From Aptenodytes patagonicus (lineage: Eukaryota; Chordata; Aves; Sphenisciformes; Spheniscidae): a stretch of DNA of 64,000 nt. The notes under the pieces are model-generated. The model was given only the letters and a program-made list of their open reading frames with translations. It was not told the DNA's origin and searched no databases. The DNA lies in assembly GCF_965638725.1 (NCBI RefSeq), contig NW_027472014.1, forward strand, positions 310,001-374,000. The letters run 5' to 3'. Shown here in pieces: positions 8,713 to 19,821 of the stretch. Both the position numbers and the translations under genes were made by a program. Every line of letters starts with the position of its first letter. Position 1 is the first letter of the stretch.

Positions 8713-9779
8713 ATGGAAATAGAGGCGGCAGCGGCGTTGCTCGCAAGCATCCTCTCAAAGAGAGGGATTGAGACAACGGTAAAGCAACTATATACGTTGA
8801 TTAAATTAGGACAACGTTGGGGACATTTTAAAGACAATCAAACTACTTTTTCCGACCTTGAGTGGCGAGAGCTTGGCGATACTATGGGGGAGCAGACTAT
8901 CACGGGGGACGAAAAGTCAAAGAAGGAGATTAAAGCAGTACAGGAACTGTGGAGATCTGTGTTAGAGACTTTAAAAGCCATGAAAGCTGAAAGAGAGGTG
9001 GCTTGTGCAGCCGCTCAAATGCTAGCCCCAGAACCCTTGCCTGATAAGCCAAAGAATACAGCATCTGGACTGTCTCGGTTCTTTGGGCTGTCTGCGGTCC
9101 GAGGTATGTCGGGCACCCCCAAAAAAACTGCCTTGGAAGTCAAGTATAGCGTTCTAGGGCGCGATGGCGCTTCTGAACCGCATGAGACCTACCCTCCGCT
9201 TACGGACTGCAAAGATGCAGAAACTAGCGGTAACGGGGCCCCTCTTTCACCTGAGACGGTCGCGGAAAAACAACGACCCGGGGAGGAGAAGCGGCTAGTT
9301 CCGTTAACCCCTCCCTGGCCAACAGCCCCGCCTCTAGAAGTCTCTTCAGGTGCGTCTACTCCGCCACAGGGTGACAGCAAAGCACAGAGTATGGCTGAGA
9401 CTAATGAGCTCCTGAAGAAGGTGGTGCAACAGTTACAGGACTTAGCAATTACAGCCCAGAGGGGAGGAATAGAACACCTGTCCGGGGCGTCAGGGGGATC
9501 CCTACCCCCTTGCCTCCCTGGGCCACCAGCGACGGTTCAGCCCAGGCGCTGGAGCGAAGTGGCTAGAGACGCTATGCTGGACGGGCAGTGGCAAGCGGCA
9601 TCCAGCTTGGGGGCGAGTGCTTTTCCTGTGTTGCAAGAGAATAACGGCAATAAGTGGGCGCCTCACGATTGGAAAATCCTACAGCAAGCAAAAAACACTG
9701 TGTCCCAGTATGGGATAAAATCAGAAGCTACGCGTCAGATTGTAATTTGGATTTTTTCGGCGGATTTCATGTGCCCTGC
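8713..9779 (+). pseudogene. ERV1 gag, 5' part (truncated)
   Basis: Opens at ATG 8713 (MEIEAAAALLASILSKRG) and runs uninterrupted for about 355 codons before the ERVL LTR cuts it at 9780. The N-terminus looks like a betaretrovirus-type matrix domain. A Pro-rich region follows near residues 190-280, then the beginning of capsid (WAPHDWKILQQAK...). At the position where A2 has a TAA, this copy has CAA. Capsid remainder, nucleocapsid, pro and pol are absent from this copy. No protein function is expected beyond possible Gag fragment expression. Confidence 0.8.
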
Positions 9780-10323
9780 TGTCCTGGTTTCGGCAGGGAT
9801 AGAGTTAATTTCTTTTCTAGTAGCTGGTACAGTGTTTTGGATTTAGGATGAGAAGAAAGTTGATAACGCACCGATGTTTTAGTTGTTGCTAGGTAATGCT
9901 TACACTAGCCAAGGACTTTTCAGTTTCCCATGTTCTAGCGACTGAGAAGGCTGAAGGTGCACAAGAAGCTGGGAGGGGGCACAGCCAAACTGGCCAAAGG
10001 GACATTCCATACCATGTGACGTCATGCTCAGTACATAAACTGGGGAAAGCTGGCCGGGGGGGGCCACTGCTCGGGGACTGTCTGGGCATCGGTCGGCGGG
10101 TGGTGAGCAATTGTACTGTGCATCACTTGCTTTGTGTATTATTATTATTATTATCATATTATTATTATTATCATTTTATTTCAATTATTAAACTGTTTTT
10201 ATCTCAACCCACGAGTTTTTCTAACTTGTGCTCTTCCAATTCTCTCCCCCATCCCACCGGGTGGGGGGGAGTGAGCGAGCGGCTGCGTGGTGCTTAGTTG
10301 CCGACTGAAGTTAAACCACGACA
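9780..10323 (+). mobile_element. ERVL provirus, 5' LTR
   Basis: 544 bp from TGTCCTGGTTTCGG to AAACCACGACA, with TG...CA termini. It contains an (ATT)n tract, and the tRNA-Lys-type primer site follows 8 bases later. Differs from the 3' LTR (13178-13721) at roughly 17 positions by eye. The five bases before it are CCTGC. Confidence 0.92.
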
Positions 10324-10331
10324 GTCCTTTT

Positions 10332-10349
10332 TGGCGCCCAACGTGGGGC
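10332..10349 (+). other. Primer binding site, tRNA-Lys(1,2) type (ERVL)
   Basis: TGGCGCCCAACGTGGGGC is the classical complement of tRNA-Lys(1,2). It fixes the orientation of this provirus as plus. Confidence 0.85.
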
Positions 10350-10425
10350 TCGAAGGGTTTGAGATAATAACAGGTTAACCGGAGTGTATTAAAGAACTTA
10401 TATCTCTTAGTAGTTGTGGGTCACA

Positions 10426-10761
10426 ATGTTGGTTTCTCTGTTCTCGATATTGATTTGTATAATCTGCATCGCGCTCTTTTTCCTGCTGTACATGTTAAAG
10501 ATTGGTGTTGGGTTTTGCAGTTTGCTGTGGTCTGCAGTGAATAGTAATGTCTCGCTTGTGAGGTTTGTTTTTAGAACATTGACCTTGACGTTAGTGTGGT
10601 ATGTAAACTTCGCAATGAAGCCGTTACTGTACCACGGAGACCATTTCGTGGAGACAACTAGCAATTGCAGTAACTTTTCTGAGAGTTTTTTTACGGAGGA
10701 AATACAGAATGGCAGTGTCACTACCTTCTTCTATAATGTTTCCTCCTTCATTAGAGTCTGA
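10426..10761 (+). CDS. Small hydrophobic ORF in ERVL leader, unidentified
   Basis: 111 codons from ATG 10426. The N-terminal third is a long hydrophobic stretch (LFSILICIICIALFFLLYML), followed by a second moderately hydrophobic stretch and a polar tail with two N-x-S/T sequons (NCS, NVS). It sits between the primer site and the pol remnant, where gag would be expected, and shows no Gag hallmark. It may be a leader-encoded membrane peptide, part of a lost reading frame, or chance. I do not recognise a family. Confidence 0.35.
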   Translation: MLVSLFSILICIICIALFFLLYMLKIGVGFCSLLWSAVNSNVSLVRFVFRTLTLTLVWYVNFAMKPLLYHGDHFVETTSNCSNFSESFFTEEIQNGSVTTFFYNVSSFIRV

Positions 10762-10770
10762 TTGTAAACC

Positions 10771-12716
10771 CTCTCTATCAAGTGACCCGGAAGAAGAACG
10801 ATTTCAAATGGGGCCCTGAGCAACGACAAGCTTTTGGACAAATTAAACGGGAGATAGTTCATGCAGTAGCCCTGCGGCCAGTCCGGGCAGGGCAAGAGGT
10901 AAAAAATGTGCTCTATACCGCAGCCGGGGAGAATGGCCCTACCTGGAGCCTCTGGCAGAAAGCACCAGGGGAGACTCGAGGTCGACCCCTAGGGTTTTGG
11001 AGTCGGGGATACAGAGGATCCGAGGCCCGCTATACTCCAACTGAAAAAGAGATATTAGCAGCATATGAAGGGGTTCGAGCTGCTTCAGAAGTGATCGGCA
11101 CTGAAGCACAGCTCCTCCTGGCACCCCGACTGCCGGTGCTAGGCTGGATGTTCAGAGGGAGGGTCCCCTGTACACATCATGCAACTGATGCTACATGGAG
11201 TAAGTGGGTCGCACTGATCACACAACGGGCTCGAATAGGAAACCCCAGTCGCCCAGGAATCCTGGAAGTGATCATGGATTGGCCAGAGGGCAAAGATTTT
11301 GGAATATTGCCAGAGGAGGAGGTAACGCGTGCTGAGGAGGCCCCAATGTATAATGAACTACCAGAAAATGAGAAGCAATATGCCCTGTTCACTGATGGGT
11401 CCTGTCGTCTTGTGGGAAAGCATCGGAGGTGGAAAGCTACTGTATGGAGTCCTATGCGACAAGTTGTAGAAACTGCTGAAGGAGAAGGTGAATCGAGCCA
11501 ATTTGCAGAAGTAAAGGCCATCCAGCTGGCTTTAGACATTGCTGACCGAGAAAAGTGGCCAGTGCTCTATCTCTCTACTGACTCATGGATGGTGGCAAAT
11601 GCCCTGTGGGGGTGGTTGCAGCAATGGAAGCAGAGCAACTGGCAGCGCAGAGGCAAACCCATCTGGGCTGCCGCATTGTGGCAAGATATTGCTGCCCGGG
11701 TGGAGAACCTGGTTGTAAAAGTCCGTCACGTAGATGCTCACGTACCCAAGAGTCGGGCCACTGAAGAACATCAAAATAACCAGCAGGTGGATCAGGCTGC
11801 TAAGATTGAAGTGGCTCAGGTGGATCTGGACTGGCAACATAAGGGTGAATTATTTCTAGCTCGGTGGGCCCATGACACCTCAGGCCACCAAGGAAGAGAT
11901 GCAACATACAGATGGGCTCGTGATCGAGGGGTGGACTTGACCATGGACACTATAGCCCAGGTTATCCATGAATGCGAAACATGCGCTGCAATCAAACAAG
12001 CCAAGCGGTTAAAGCCTTTTTGGTATGGAGGACGATGGTTGAAATATAAATATGGGGAGGCCTGGCAGATCGATTATATCACACTCCCACAAACCCGCCA
12101 AGGCAAGCGCCACGTGCTTACAATGGTGGAGGCAACCACCGGATGGCTGGAAACATATCCCGTGCCCCATGCCACCGCCCGGAACACTATCCTGGGCCTT
12201 GAAAAGCAAGTCCTATGGCGACATGGCACCCCAGAAAGAATTGAGTCAGACAATGGGACTCATTTCCGAAACAACCTCATAGACACCTGGGCCAAAGAGC
12301 ACGGCATTGAGTGGGTGTATCACATCCCCTGTCCTGCACCAGCCTCTGGGAAAATTGAACGATACAATGGACTGTTAAAGACTACGCTGAGAGCAATGGG
12401 TGGCGGGACGTTCAAACATTGGGATACGCATTTAGCAAAGGCCACCTGGTTAGTCAACACTAGGGGATCTGCCAATCGAGCAGGCCCTGCCCAGTCAGAA
12501 CTTTTACGTACTGTAGATGGGAATAAAGTCCCTGTAGTGCACATTAAAAATATGCTGGGGAAGACAGTCTGGGTTATTCCTGCCTCAGGCAGAGGCAGAC
12601 CCATCCATGGGATTGCTTTTGCTCAAGGACCTGGGTGCACTTGGTGGATAATGCGGAAGGATGGGGAAGTCCGATGTGTACCTCAAGGGGATTTGATTTT
12701 GGGTGAGAATAGCCAA
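10771..12716 (+). pseudogene. ERVL pol remnant: RNase H and integrase
   Basis: The frame enters mid-pol at about 10771 without an ATG (first sense codons read LYQVTRK) and stays open for about 645 codons. It contains the RT connection region, RNase H with the acidic residues in ALFTDGS, FAEVKA and LSTDSW, then an integrase zinc-binding domain (HDTSGH...CETC, about 11870-11990). The DDE core follows: Asp in WQIDYI, Asp in ESDNGTHF and Glu in GKIERYNG, all present. The arrangement and core wording are ERVL/class III-like. The polymerase catalytic part (YxDD), protease and gag are gone, so the element is non-autonomous as it stands. That this long frame remains open suggests a recent copy. Confidence 0.88.
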
Positions 12717-13177
12717 TGATCTGAATTATGTGATGTTAAGTACTAATTATAGTTATAATAGTTATACTAATAATACACAGATATACTAATAATACTAATA
12801 ATATTATATGCCATACTAATGTTATTACAATAAGAATCACCCAGACTAATGAAGAATAACTTCAGTGAAACCAAGCAAAGCACAGTGATGATGGTACCAG
12901 AACTGACTTCAACATGAAACAATCCAACACCACATACCATCTCCATTTTTTCCTGCCCTGAAAGATTATTATGACAGATGGAGCCTGAAGTCATGGACTA
13001 AATGAACTCACCGAACATTTTAGAGGGATGGCCCACAGACGAAGGGAATGATATCTGTGTGTATGTGTATATATATATATATTAAAAAAAAAAAGGGGGG
13101 GTGGTGATTAATGAAAATGTACTGGAAAACATGAGACTTGAGCATGACGCAGATGGTATAGAATAAGGGGTGGATAT
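12717..13177 (+). mobile_element. ERVL 3' internal non-coding tail
   Basis: AT-rich sequence with AATAATAC repeats, an (AT)n and A-run near 13070-13092, ending GGGGTGGATAT directly at the 3' LTR. No env frame is present. It is homologous to 1-203. Confidence 0.8.
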
Positions 13178-13721
13178 TGTCCTGGTTTCGGCAGGGATAG
13201 AGTTAATTTCTTTTCTAGTAGCTGGTACAGTGTTTTGGATTTAGGATGAGAACAAAGTTGATAACGCACCGATGTTTTAGTTGTTGCTAGGTAATGCTTA
13301 CACTAGCCAAGGACTTTTCAGCTTCCCATGCTCTACTGACTGAGAAGGCTGAAGGTGCACAAGAAGCTGGGAGGGGGCACAGCCAAACTGGCCAAAGGGA
13401 CATTCCATACCATGTGACGTCATGCTCAGTACATAAACAGGGGAAAAGCTGGCCGGGGGGGCCGCTGCTCGGGGACTGTCTGGGCATCGGTCGGCGGGTG
13501 GTGAGCAATTGTACTGTGCATCACTTGTTTTGTGTATTATTATTATTATTATTATCATATTATTATTATAATTTTATTTCAATTATTAAACTGTTTTTAT
13601 CTCAACCCATGAGTTTTTCTAACTTGTGCTCTTCCAGTTCTCTCCCCCATCCCACCAGGTGGGGGGGAGTGAGCGAGCGACTGCGTGGTGCTTAGTTGCC
13701 GACTGAAATTAAACCACAACA
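13178..13721 (+). mobile_element. ERVL provirus, 3' LTR
   Basis: Same family as 9780-10323 (TGTCCTGG...AAACCACAACA). The five bases after it are GAAGA, which does not match CCTGC before the 5' LTR, so no target-site duplication remains. Confidence 0.92.
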
Positions 13722-15060
13722 GAAGATAACTTAAATGAGCTACACAGTAACGAGAAAACGCCAAAGGCAATAGCGGAGCTTACTGTTTTCCTCCATTCGA
13801 CCAACTGTGCAGTAAACCAACTTAACACAGCCAGCCTCAGGATGCCTCGAAAGTCACTTAAAAAAAAAAAAAAAAAAAGCTAAGTCCTTATCCTGGAACA
13901 TACAGACACCACCTTGGTTCCACGCAGAGAGGCAGAGGTGGCCCAGCAGGGTCATGTCCTGACGTTCCAGGTAAGATAAAAGAAGCGCAGGATATGTTTG
14001 TGGGGTCGGGTTGATGTATCCTTTCTGTTTTTTGAAAGCCTGGGGAAGGATGCGTTATGCGGTAAGACCTGTGCCCCTGTAGACCTGAGGTTAAAAACGG
14101 TGCTGCACTTCAGTGCAACTCCCCGACTTGTTTTCATCACCAAATAAAAAAAGCTTTGCTTTCTCCAGTGTGGTGGGAACAGGAGCTCACAAGTGGATCC
14201 CAGCTACACCTCGGGGCAGCAGCTAGCACGTGCTTAACTTTAAATGTATGCTTAAATCCCACCAACTGGCTATTAGGGGTCACATGAATCCCAGAGATCT
14301 AACAAAAAAAAACAAAAAATCCCCAGAAAATACTACACTCTGTTTTACACTCCTGAAGGACACCGGGTTCGCATCACACGTTGCGGTCCATACCTCACCC
14401 GGTGAACTTGCCAGGCTCCAGCTGGGAAGCCAGAACATGTGTCCCCTCCTACCCCGAGGCGGCTGCCAAAGCAGCGGCACAGCACGGACAGCAAGCTCCC
14501 AGTCGTGCTGACTGCACCTGCGAAACCACTGTCCGAGCACTTGCGGGGAGAAGTGTTCAGCTCTGCCACTGAACGGCAGCAGCCTGGATTCCTCAGGCTG
14601 CTCCCGACAGGAGACAATCCCGACTGCCTGGATCTTGCCGATGCAAGGACGTATTTAACAAGGAAGTGTTTTCTAGCAAGGGAAACAAGGCTTGAACAAT
14701 AACAACCTGGCTGGCGATTTTCCAAGGCAGCTGAGTATTTCCAGCCCCTGAACAGGGTAGTTGTAGTGAAAGCCCTGTGAGAGTTAACAGCAAAACACAC
14801 TACTCCTATTATCGTAGTAACTAAAAGTGCTGGGGTGGCTGGGGGGGGCTCTGGGAGTCGGGGTGCCCAGTGCCTGTGCTTGGGGGGGGTCTGTCTGTGT
14901 CTCCTTCCCCTCCCCAGCTCTCGGGTCACTGCCCCAGCTGGGCCTGGCTCCAGCTGACCGGGACCCCATCGCACCGGGTGGTTTGGAGCTTCCCCCACCA
15001 ACCACGGGTGGCCCCGGCCCTCACCTCAGCCGGGCCGCGGCTGGAGCAGGGACTGCGCCT
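13722..15060. other. Intergenic, no gene recognised
   Basis: Contains an A19 run at 13860-13878 and unassigned sequence. It does not continue the ERV1 gag interrupted at 9779. The 218-codon minus frame at 14345-15001 shows no domain and is probably chance in GC-rich DNA. Confidence 0.5.
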
Positions 15061-15068
15061 CCCGAGAC

Positions 15069-15125
15069 CAACATGGCCACCCGGCAGCCCCGTGCCCCAG
15101 GACTACAACTCCCGGCATGCCGCGG
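15069..15125 (+). promoter_or_regulatory. Candidate promoter: ZNF143-like and YY1-like motifs
   Basis: ACTACAACTCCCGGCATGCC at 15102-15121 closely matches the ZNF143/SBS core promoter motif (ACTACAAyTCCCAGmATGC). CCAACATGGCCAC at 15068-15080 resembles a YY1 start-site motif. The surrounding 14.9-15.2 kb is GC- and CpG-rich. No gene is identified on either side. Confidence 0.45.
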
Positions 15126-15239
15126 GGCGCTCCTTCCTGCTGTCTGACCCTGCGGGGACACCGTCCCCCGGCTGGGCCCCACCCCCCGCAGGCCCCATGG
15201 CCGCCTCCCCGGGGCTGCCCAGGCCCTGGAGCCCTGGTG

Positions 15240-15660
15240 GAGCAGGGAGGAGGAGGAGAGAGGGACAGAGCGGCAGAGAGGGGTGGGGCAGGGCGATGGG
15301 GTGCCCGGAGAGGGACGGGAGACGGACAGAGGACGGGAGATGGACAGAGGGACAGGAGCAGGACAGAGGGATGGCAGGAACCAAGGGGAGCTGGGCAGGA
15401 GTGGATAAAGGAAACCCCTGGTGAGGAACGGGCACAGGGACAGGGAGAAGGGGATGGAGGGGAAGGGGCGGCCAGGAACATGGTGATGAGCAGTGGGACA
15501 GAGGGACAGAGCAAGCAGAGGACGGCAGGAGGAAGGAGAGAGGGACGGACGGATACAGGCAGGGCGAGGGAGTGGGACAGAGGGAAAAGGATGAGAGGAA
15601 GAAGGAAGGGGAGAGGGAAAGGGGGAGGCAGGGGCTGAGAGCAGGACACAGGGAAGAGAA
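15240..15660. repeat. Purine-rich GGGACAGAGG-type tract
   Basis: About 420 bp of almost uninterrupted G/A-rich plus strand with recurrent GGGACAGAGG and GGAGAGGGA words. No coding signal. A pyrimidine-rich tract of complementary character follows at 15940-16500. Confidence 0.75.
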
Positions 15661-15770
15661 GCAAGAGATCTGCAAAACAGTCACTACTATAAACTAGGAG
15701 CTAACTGCCTCTTCTCTGAAAAAGTGTGAAAACTGCAGTTAGTAAGGACACAAGGAGCTGCAGGAGCCAC

Positions 15771-15860
15771 GTGCCTGCTCCTGCCCCGTCACCTGCTCAG
15801 CAATCAGTGACGTCAGAACTGCCACCATCAGCCCCGGCTGTGCTTGAAGACTTCTGAAAG
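15771..15860 (+). repeat. Single-copy homologue of the 65-bp CRE minisatellite unit
   Basis: GCCTGCTCCTGCCC...CACCTGCTCAGC...GTGACGTCAG matches one unit of the array at 32620-33445. The next 43 bases (AACTGCCACCATCAGCCCCGGCTGTGCTTGAAGACTTCT, in parts) match sequence at about 33815-33855. A perfect CRE, TGACGTCA, lies at 15808-15815. Confidence 0.7.
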
Positions 15861-15939
15861 CAACTGAACAGCAGCAGCCTGTTGGAGAAAGAAAACAAAA
15901 GGATGGAGAAAGAAAATAAAAGAAAGAGCCTGTCACTCT

Positions 15940-16500
15940 CCTCCTCTCTCCGTCTCTAATGTTTCTTTCCCCATCTCTGCCCCGCTTCCTGTCCCTTTTC
16001 TCTTATTCTCCCTGTCCTCCATCCTGCCCCTAACTTTTTTGTCTGTGTATCTCCATACCACTGCCTGTCCCATTGTTTCTCCCTATATCCCCCTGCCCAG
16101 CTCTCTGTCCCGTTATTCCCCTCTGTCCTGCTCCCTGGCCTTTTTTCTCATCCTGCAGCCCAGTGCTGCTTTTTCTTTCTTCATCTCTTTGTCTTGGTCT
16201 GTCTCCCTCTTTTTTCCCCTCAATCCTTCTGGCTTGTTCCCTATCTTTTTCTCTCCCTCCCTCCCTCCCTCCCTCCTTCCTTATTCCTCTCATTCAGTTT
16301 CTCTCTCTTTCCATCTGTCCTGCTCCCTGACCCTGTTTTTCTTCTGCCGTGTCCCTGCAGGGCTCCTTATCCCTTTTCTATTGATTTATCCATCTCACTG
16401 TCCTTTTCCCTGTACCTTTCTCTGCTCCTCAGTCCTTCTCCCTAATTTTATTTTTCTCTTTCTGTTCCTCTGTCCTGCTCCCCATTGCTGTATTTTCATT
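15940..16500. repeat. Pyrimidine-rich CTCCCTGTCC-type tract
   Basis: Degenerate CTGTCC/CTCCCT repeats, including a (CTCC)n run at about 16252-16276. The Ser/Leu/Pro-rich open frames across it are compositional artefacts. Confidence 0.75.
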
Positions 16501-17285
16501 CTCTGTATCTGCTGCTCCACTAATGACTGCCGAGTTGTCCCGGGGAAGGGTGAGCGTACAGGCACCGAGCCCCAGAGCAGACTCACTCCTGGGACTTGCA
16601 CACGTTAACGAATAAACACTTGCTGTCTCCTTTGCACTCATGGCTGTGTTTGTAGTCCTTTGTACTTGGTGAGTGGCTGCCAGAGAGTCCAGGGGAGCAG
16701 GTTACGCAGTGGGTGTCAGGGGCCATGGCTGCAGCTGTGGGCTGGGGCTGGAGGAGCCCCCGGGGGGGGTGGGGGCAGTGAGGCTGATGGCGATGGCCCC
16801 TCTGTGTAAAAGGGCTGCAACCCCAGGGGATGGTGCTGCTGCGGCATGCCTGTCTGAGGGTGACTGAAGAGCTGCAAGGATGTTTCCAACCCTGAGGGAA
16901 ACTTACCCTCCAGGGGATCTGGGCTGTCTGTGCCCCTCACCCTCCCAGGGATTCACTCCCCACTCTCCTCCAATGAAGCGGGTGCTGGTGGGACCCACCT
17001 CCACCAGCAGCCTGGCATTGTCCTGCAGAGCACCAGGTGGGTGGTGTCCAGCAGCACAAGGACCTCTTCAACTGCACATCGGCTGGGGAGGGGCCGCAGG
17101 GGGAGGGGGCTGGGCAGTGCCTCGAGGAAGGCCTAGTGCCATGGGCAGGGGGTGGGGGAAAGGGGGTGCCCCCCACCCTGTGCCCGACTCCCCATGAGGC
17201 CGGTGCCTTCAGCCCAAGTGACAGCCCCTTGTCCTGGTCTTGCCGAGGCAGCTGGAGAAATCTGGAAGGGGAAGAGCAGGGGGTC
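16501..17285. other. Intergenic, no gene recognised
   Basis: AATAAA at 16610-16615 lies at the end of an unassigned segment. The stretch 16880-17250 is GC-rich with several short frames on the minus strand but no splice-consistent exon I could confirm. Confidence 0.4.
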
Positions 17286-17289
17286 ACCC

Positions 17290-17580
17290 CAAAACAGCCC
17301 TGAACCCCTCAGTTCTACCCCAGACCCCATCAGCTCCCCCAGACATCCTTATCCTCCTCAGCTACTCCCAGACCCTCTGATGCCCTTAGTTCCCCCCAGA
17401 CTCCCCACACCCCGCCCCGGTCGGCCCCCTGACACCCCTGACCTCCTCAGTCCCCCCAGGCCGCCTTTGACCCCCTGATTTCCCCCCAGGCCCCCAACAC
17501 CCTCGGTTCCCCCCAGGCAGCCCAGAGCCCCCCCAGACCCCCTCAGTCCCCCCTGGCCTGCCCAGGTCCCAGGTTCCCTC
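17290..17580. repeat. CCCCCAGACCCCCTCAG-type minisatellite
   Basis: Degenerate 25-35-bp units built on CCCCCAGACYCCCTCAGTTCC. The minus strand is G-rich with repeated G4-5 runs. No coding value is inferred. Confidence 0.75.
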
Positions 17581-19770
17581 TCCCCTACAGACCCACAGGT
17601 CCCCAGCCAGGCCCCAAACTCTCCTCACGGGGACGCGTGCAGCAGAGGCCGCCCCACCCCCATAGGGCTGTGTGCAGCAGGGGCCACGCTCCCCTCACCC
17701 AGGGCCGTGGTGCAGGGGCGGCCGTGTTACACCTCTCGGCCCTCCTGGAGCTGCACAGGGCGGCTGGGCCCCCTCCCCAGCTCCCTTCCTCCCTCCTCCT
17801 GTCTGCTATTTTCCACCAAGACAATGAACGGTGGAAGGTAAAACCATGAAGTTTGTTTTAAACAATGTTAGCTGACTCAGAAAGCATTTGTGTATGTAAT
17901 AAGGCGGTGAGCAACTTTACCTCCTAACTCAGCTTCGTAGCAATGCTTCCTATTTAAGAACTTGTGCTCCGAAACTCAGGAAGCAGGCTGCTTTGTGAAC
18001 AAAATAGCGGAGTTGGCTTTTTAAAATCTAAGAGCAAATGGACACCATTAGCTTGCAGTTCTTTCTCTGGATGTACATGGGGAGAGACTCAAGGGGACTT
18101 CCGCTCCTTTGGTCATTTCCCATGTAAATCAAGTGAGACAGGGACGCTGGATTTTGAAGGAAGAACTGTCTGTGTCATCTCATCCCTTTTCCTGATAGCT
18201 CTTTGTAGAGGTGTTAAAGAAAAGTTAGCCAGGCAGCATAACCAAGAGGAGGAGATTTCAATGTGATCAAGAGAATCCAGTTCCAGAAGAAGACCAAGAT
18301 GAAGCAGAGCGCGGTGAAGAAGAGTTTCTGGGAAAACACGCCTTAACATGGATCAAAGCGGAGTTGAGTTCGCACAGGACTATTCTACGGAAGACAATGA
18401 AAATGTTTTTCAAGAACGACGGACAAAGGGCAATGAAACTAAGTATGAGACAGACCATGAGAGATGTGCTACATCTGCTTTTCTGATCTCTCTCTCTCAA
18501 ACCAGCACACAGCGTTTCTTCCATAATGATGCTGCCCTTCTAATGATGGGAGAAGGGAGTGCTGCTTGGATGTGTTCCCTGTGAGGGGACGTGACCACAG
18601 GCAGATTCTCTCCAGTGAAGGGGCTGGTTGACACAATTTTTGTCACGCCTTTAAGCTGTGACCTGATCTGTAGAGGTGAGACTAACTTTCTGAAGCTGGC
18701 TTCCTCAGGCACTTCAGGTTCTTCTGCTGTTCATGCCTGGCTGTGTATGTAGAGAAGCCACGTGGGCTTTGCACGGGGTCAGGGTGTCAACAGCATGTGC
18801 TCCTCAGCTAGTGCTCACTGGAGAAACTCAACGGGAGAGCCCATCTCGATGGTTCAGCTGTGAGGAGAGCTGCAGTTCTCATGAGCTGTCAGCTGTGGAG
18901 CACATCATGACCACAATGATAACCCCTTTCATTAACATGGGAGCCATTGGCTCCATACTCCTAAGCGGGACCTCCTATTCTCACATTTCTGGCTGGTCTT
19001 TTGACAGCTTGTGCTACTCTGAAGCAACCCAAACAGGAGAAGGGGAAGACGGAGAGGCGGATGTGGTTCTCCTTTTCCACTGGCTCACAAAGTTCTCCAG
19101 GTCATAGGTGCCCTCTGCTCACTGACTCTCATGGAGCTTCTTGCTGTGTTTTGTTGGGATGAGTCACATGTCCAAGACACCTCAAGTATATCAGCTGCCT
19201 TCTGGTGACAGCTTACGCTGCTTGAAAAGATGACAGAGTCCCTCACGGTGGTTTTGGCTTCATGACATCTGATGGTGAAGTTGCTCACGTTGATTGTTAC
19301 TCAAGTCCAATGGACAGGTTGACAAAGGCCTGAGTAGGGTGGCTGGTTTTTTGGCCAAAGGGAATGGTAGGAGCCCTCACATCGTCTGCCTTCTGATCCC
19401 AGGGAGGCAGAGTTGGATGACGGGCAGTGTGGGAATGACCCACCAGGAATATCCCTACGGTCCAAACTTTTCCTCTTCAGAGCTTTGGTCTGGAAGAGGT
19501 AGTCCCTCACCCCAGGGCATGCTGGGAGAGGGGACCTCCAGCCCAGCCCTGGCACAGCAGAGGTTCCTCCAGGACCCCGAGGTGACAGCCTGGGCTTGGC
19601 CCCAGAGCAGGGAGCTGCTGGCCAAGGGTGGTGAGGAGCTTTCTAATGCTCGGGATTTGACGTCCTCCCTCCTGGCAGTAGAGGCCAGGAATGACACTGT
19701 CTGCTCGGCACGCTGGGGGTGCTCCCCGTCTGAAGGAAGGACACCACGAGACTGAGCTTGTTGTAGTAGC
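17581..19770. other. Intergenic, no gene recognised
   Basis: Mixed-composition DNA. Short open frames at 17964-18266, 18348-18584, 18733-19107 and 19294-19755 show no domain or family words. No transposon end or RNA gene is seen. The MROH poly(A) signal lies at its right edge. Confidence 0.4.
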
Positions 19771-19776
19771 TTTAAT
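19771..19776 (-). terminator. Poly(A) signal ATTAAA of MROH gene
   Basis: On the minus strand ATTAAA lies about 45 bases after the MROH stop codon (19822-19824), in GATTAAAGCTAC. This supports the assignment of the last exon. Confidence 0.6.
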
Positions 19777-19821
19777 CAAATACATCCATTCTTCCCCAGG
19801 AGAGATGCACCTCTGCCTGGT

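Larger units (their letters stand above)
3913..9779 (+). repeat. Segmental duplication A, copy A1
   Basis: Matches 35941-42369 in the same orientation with few substitutions. The offset is 32028 up to about 6392, 31973 after loss of one 55-bp repeat in A2, 32040 after a 67-bp gain in the minisatellite, and 32588 after a 548-bp solo-LTR insertion (543 bp plus 5-bp duplication). A1 ends where an ERVL LTR begins at 9780. The block carries the RIMBP-like ORF, its inverted partial paralogue, an RCC1 gene fragment and the 5' part of ERV1. Confidence 0.95.

Noticed and set aside
14345..15664. Long minus-strand frames in the GC-rich and purine-rich region
   Set aside because: Pro/Ser/Leu-rich composition follows from the repeat words; no domain and no conserved splice pattern.
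18733..19107. 124-codon frame with a hydrophobic middle, considered as an env or membrane gene
   Set aside because: No signal peptide, motif or family words, and no neighbouring element; likely chance.
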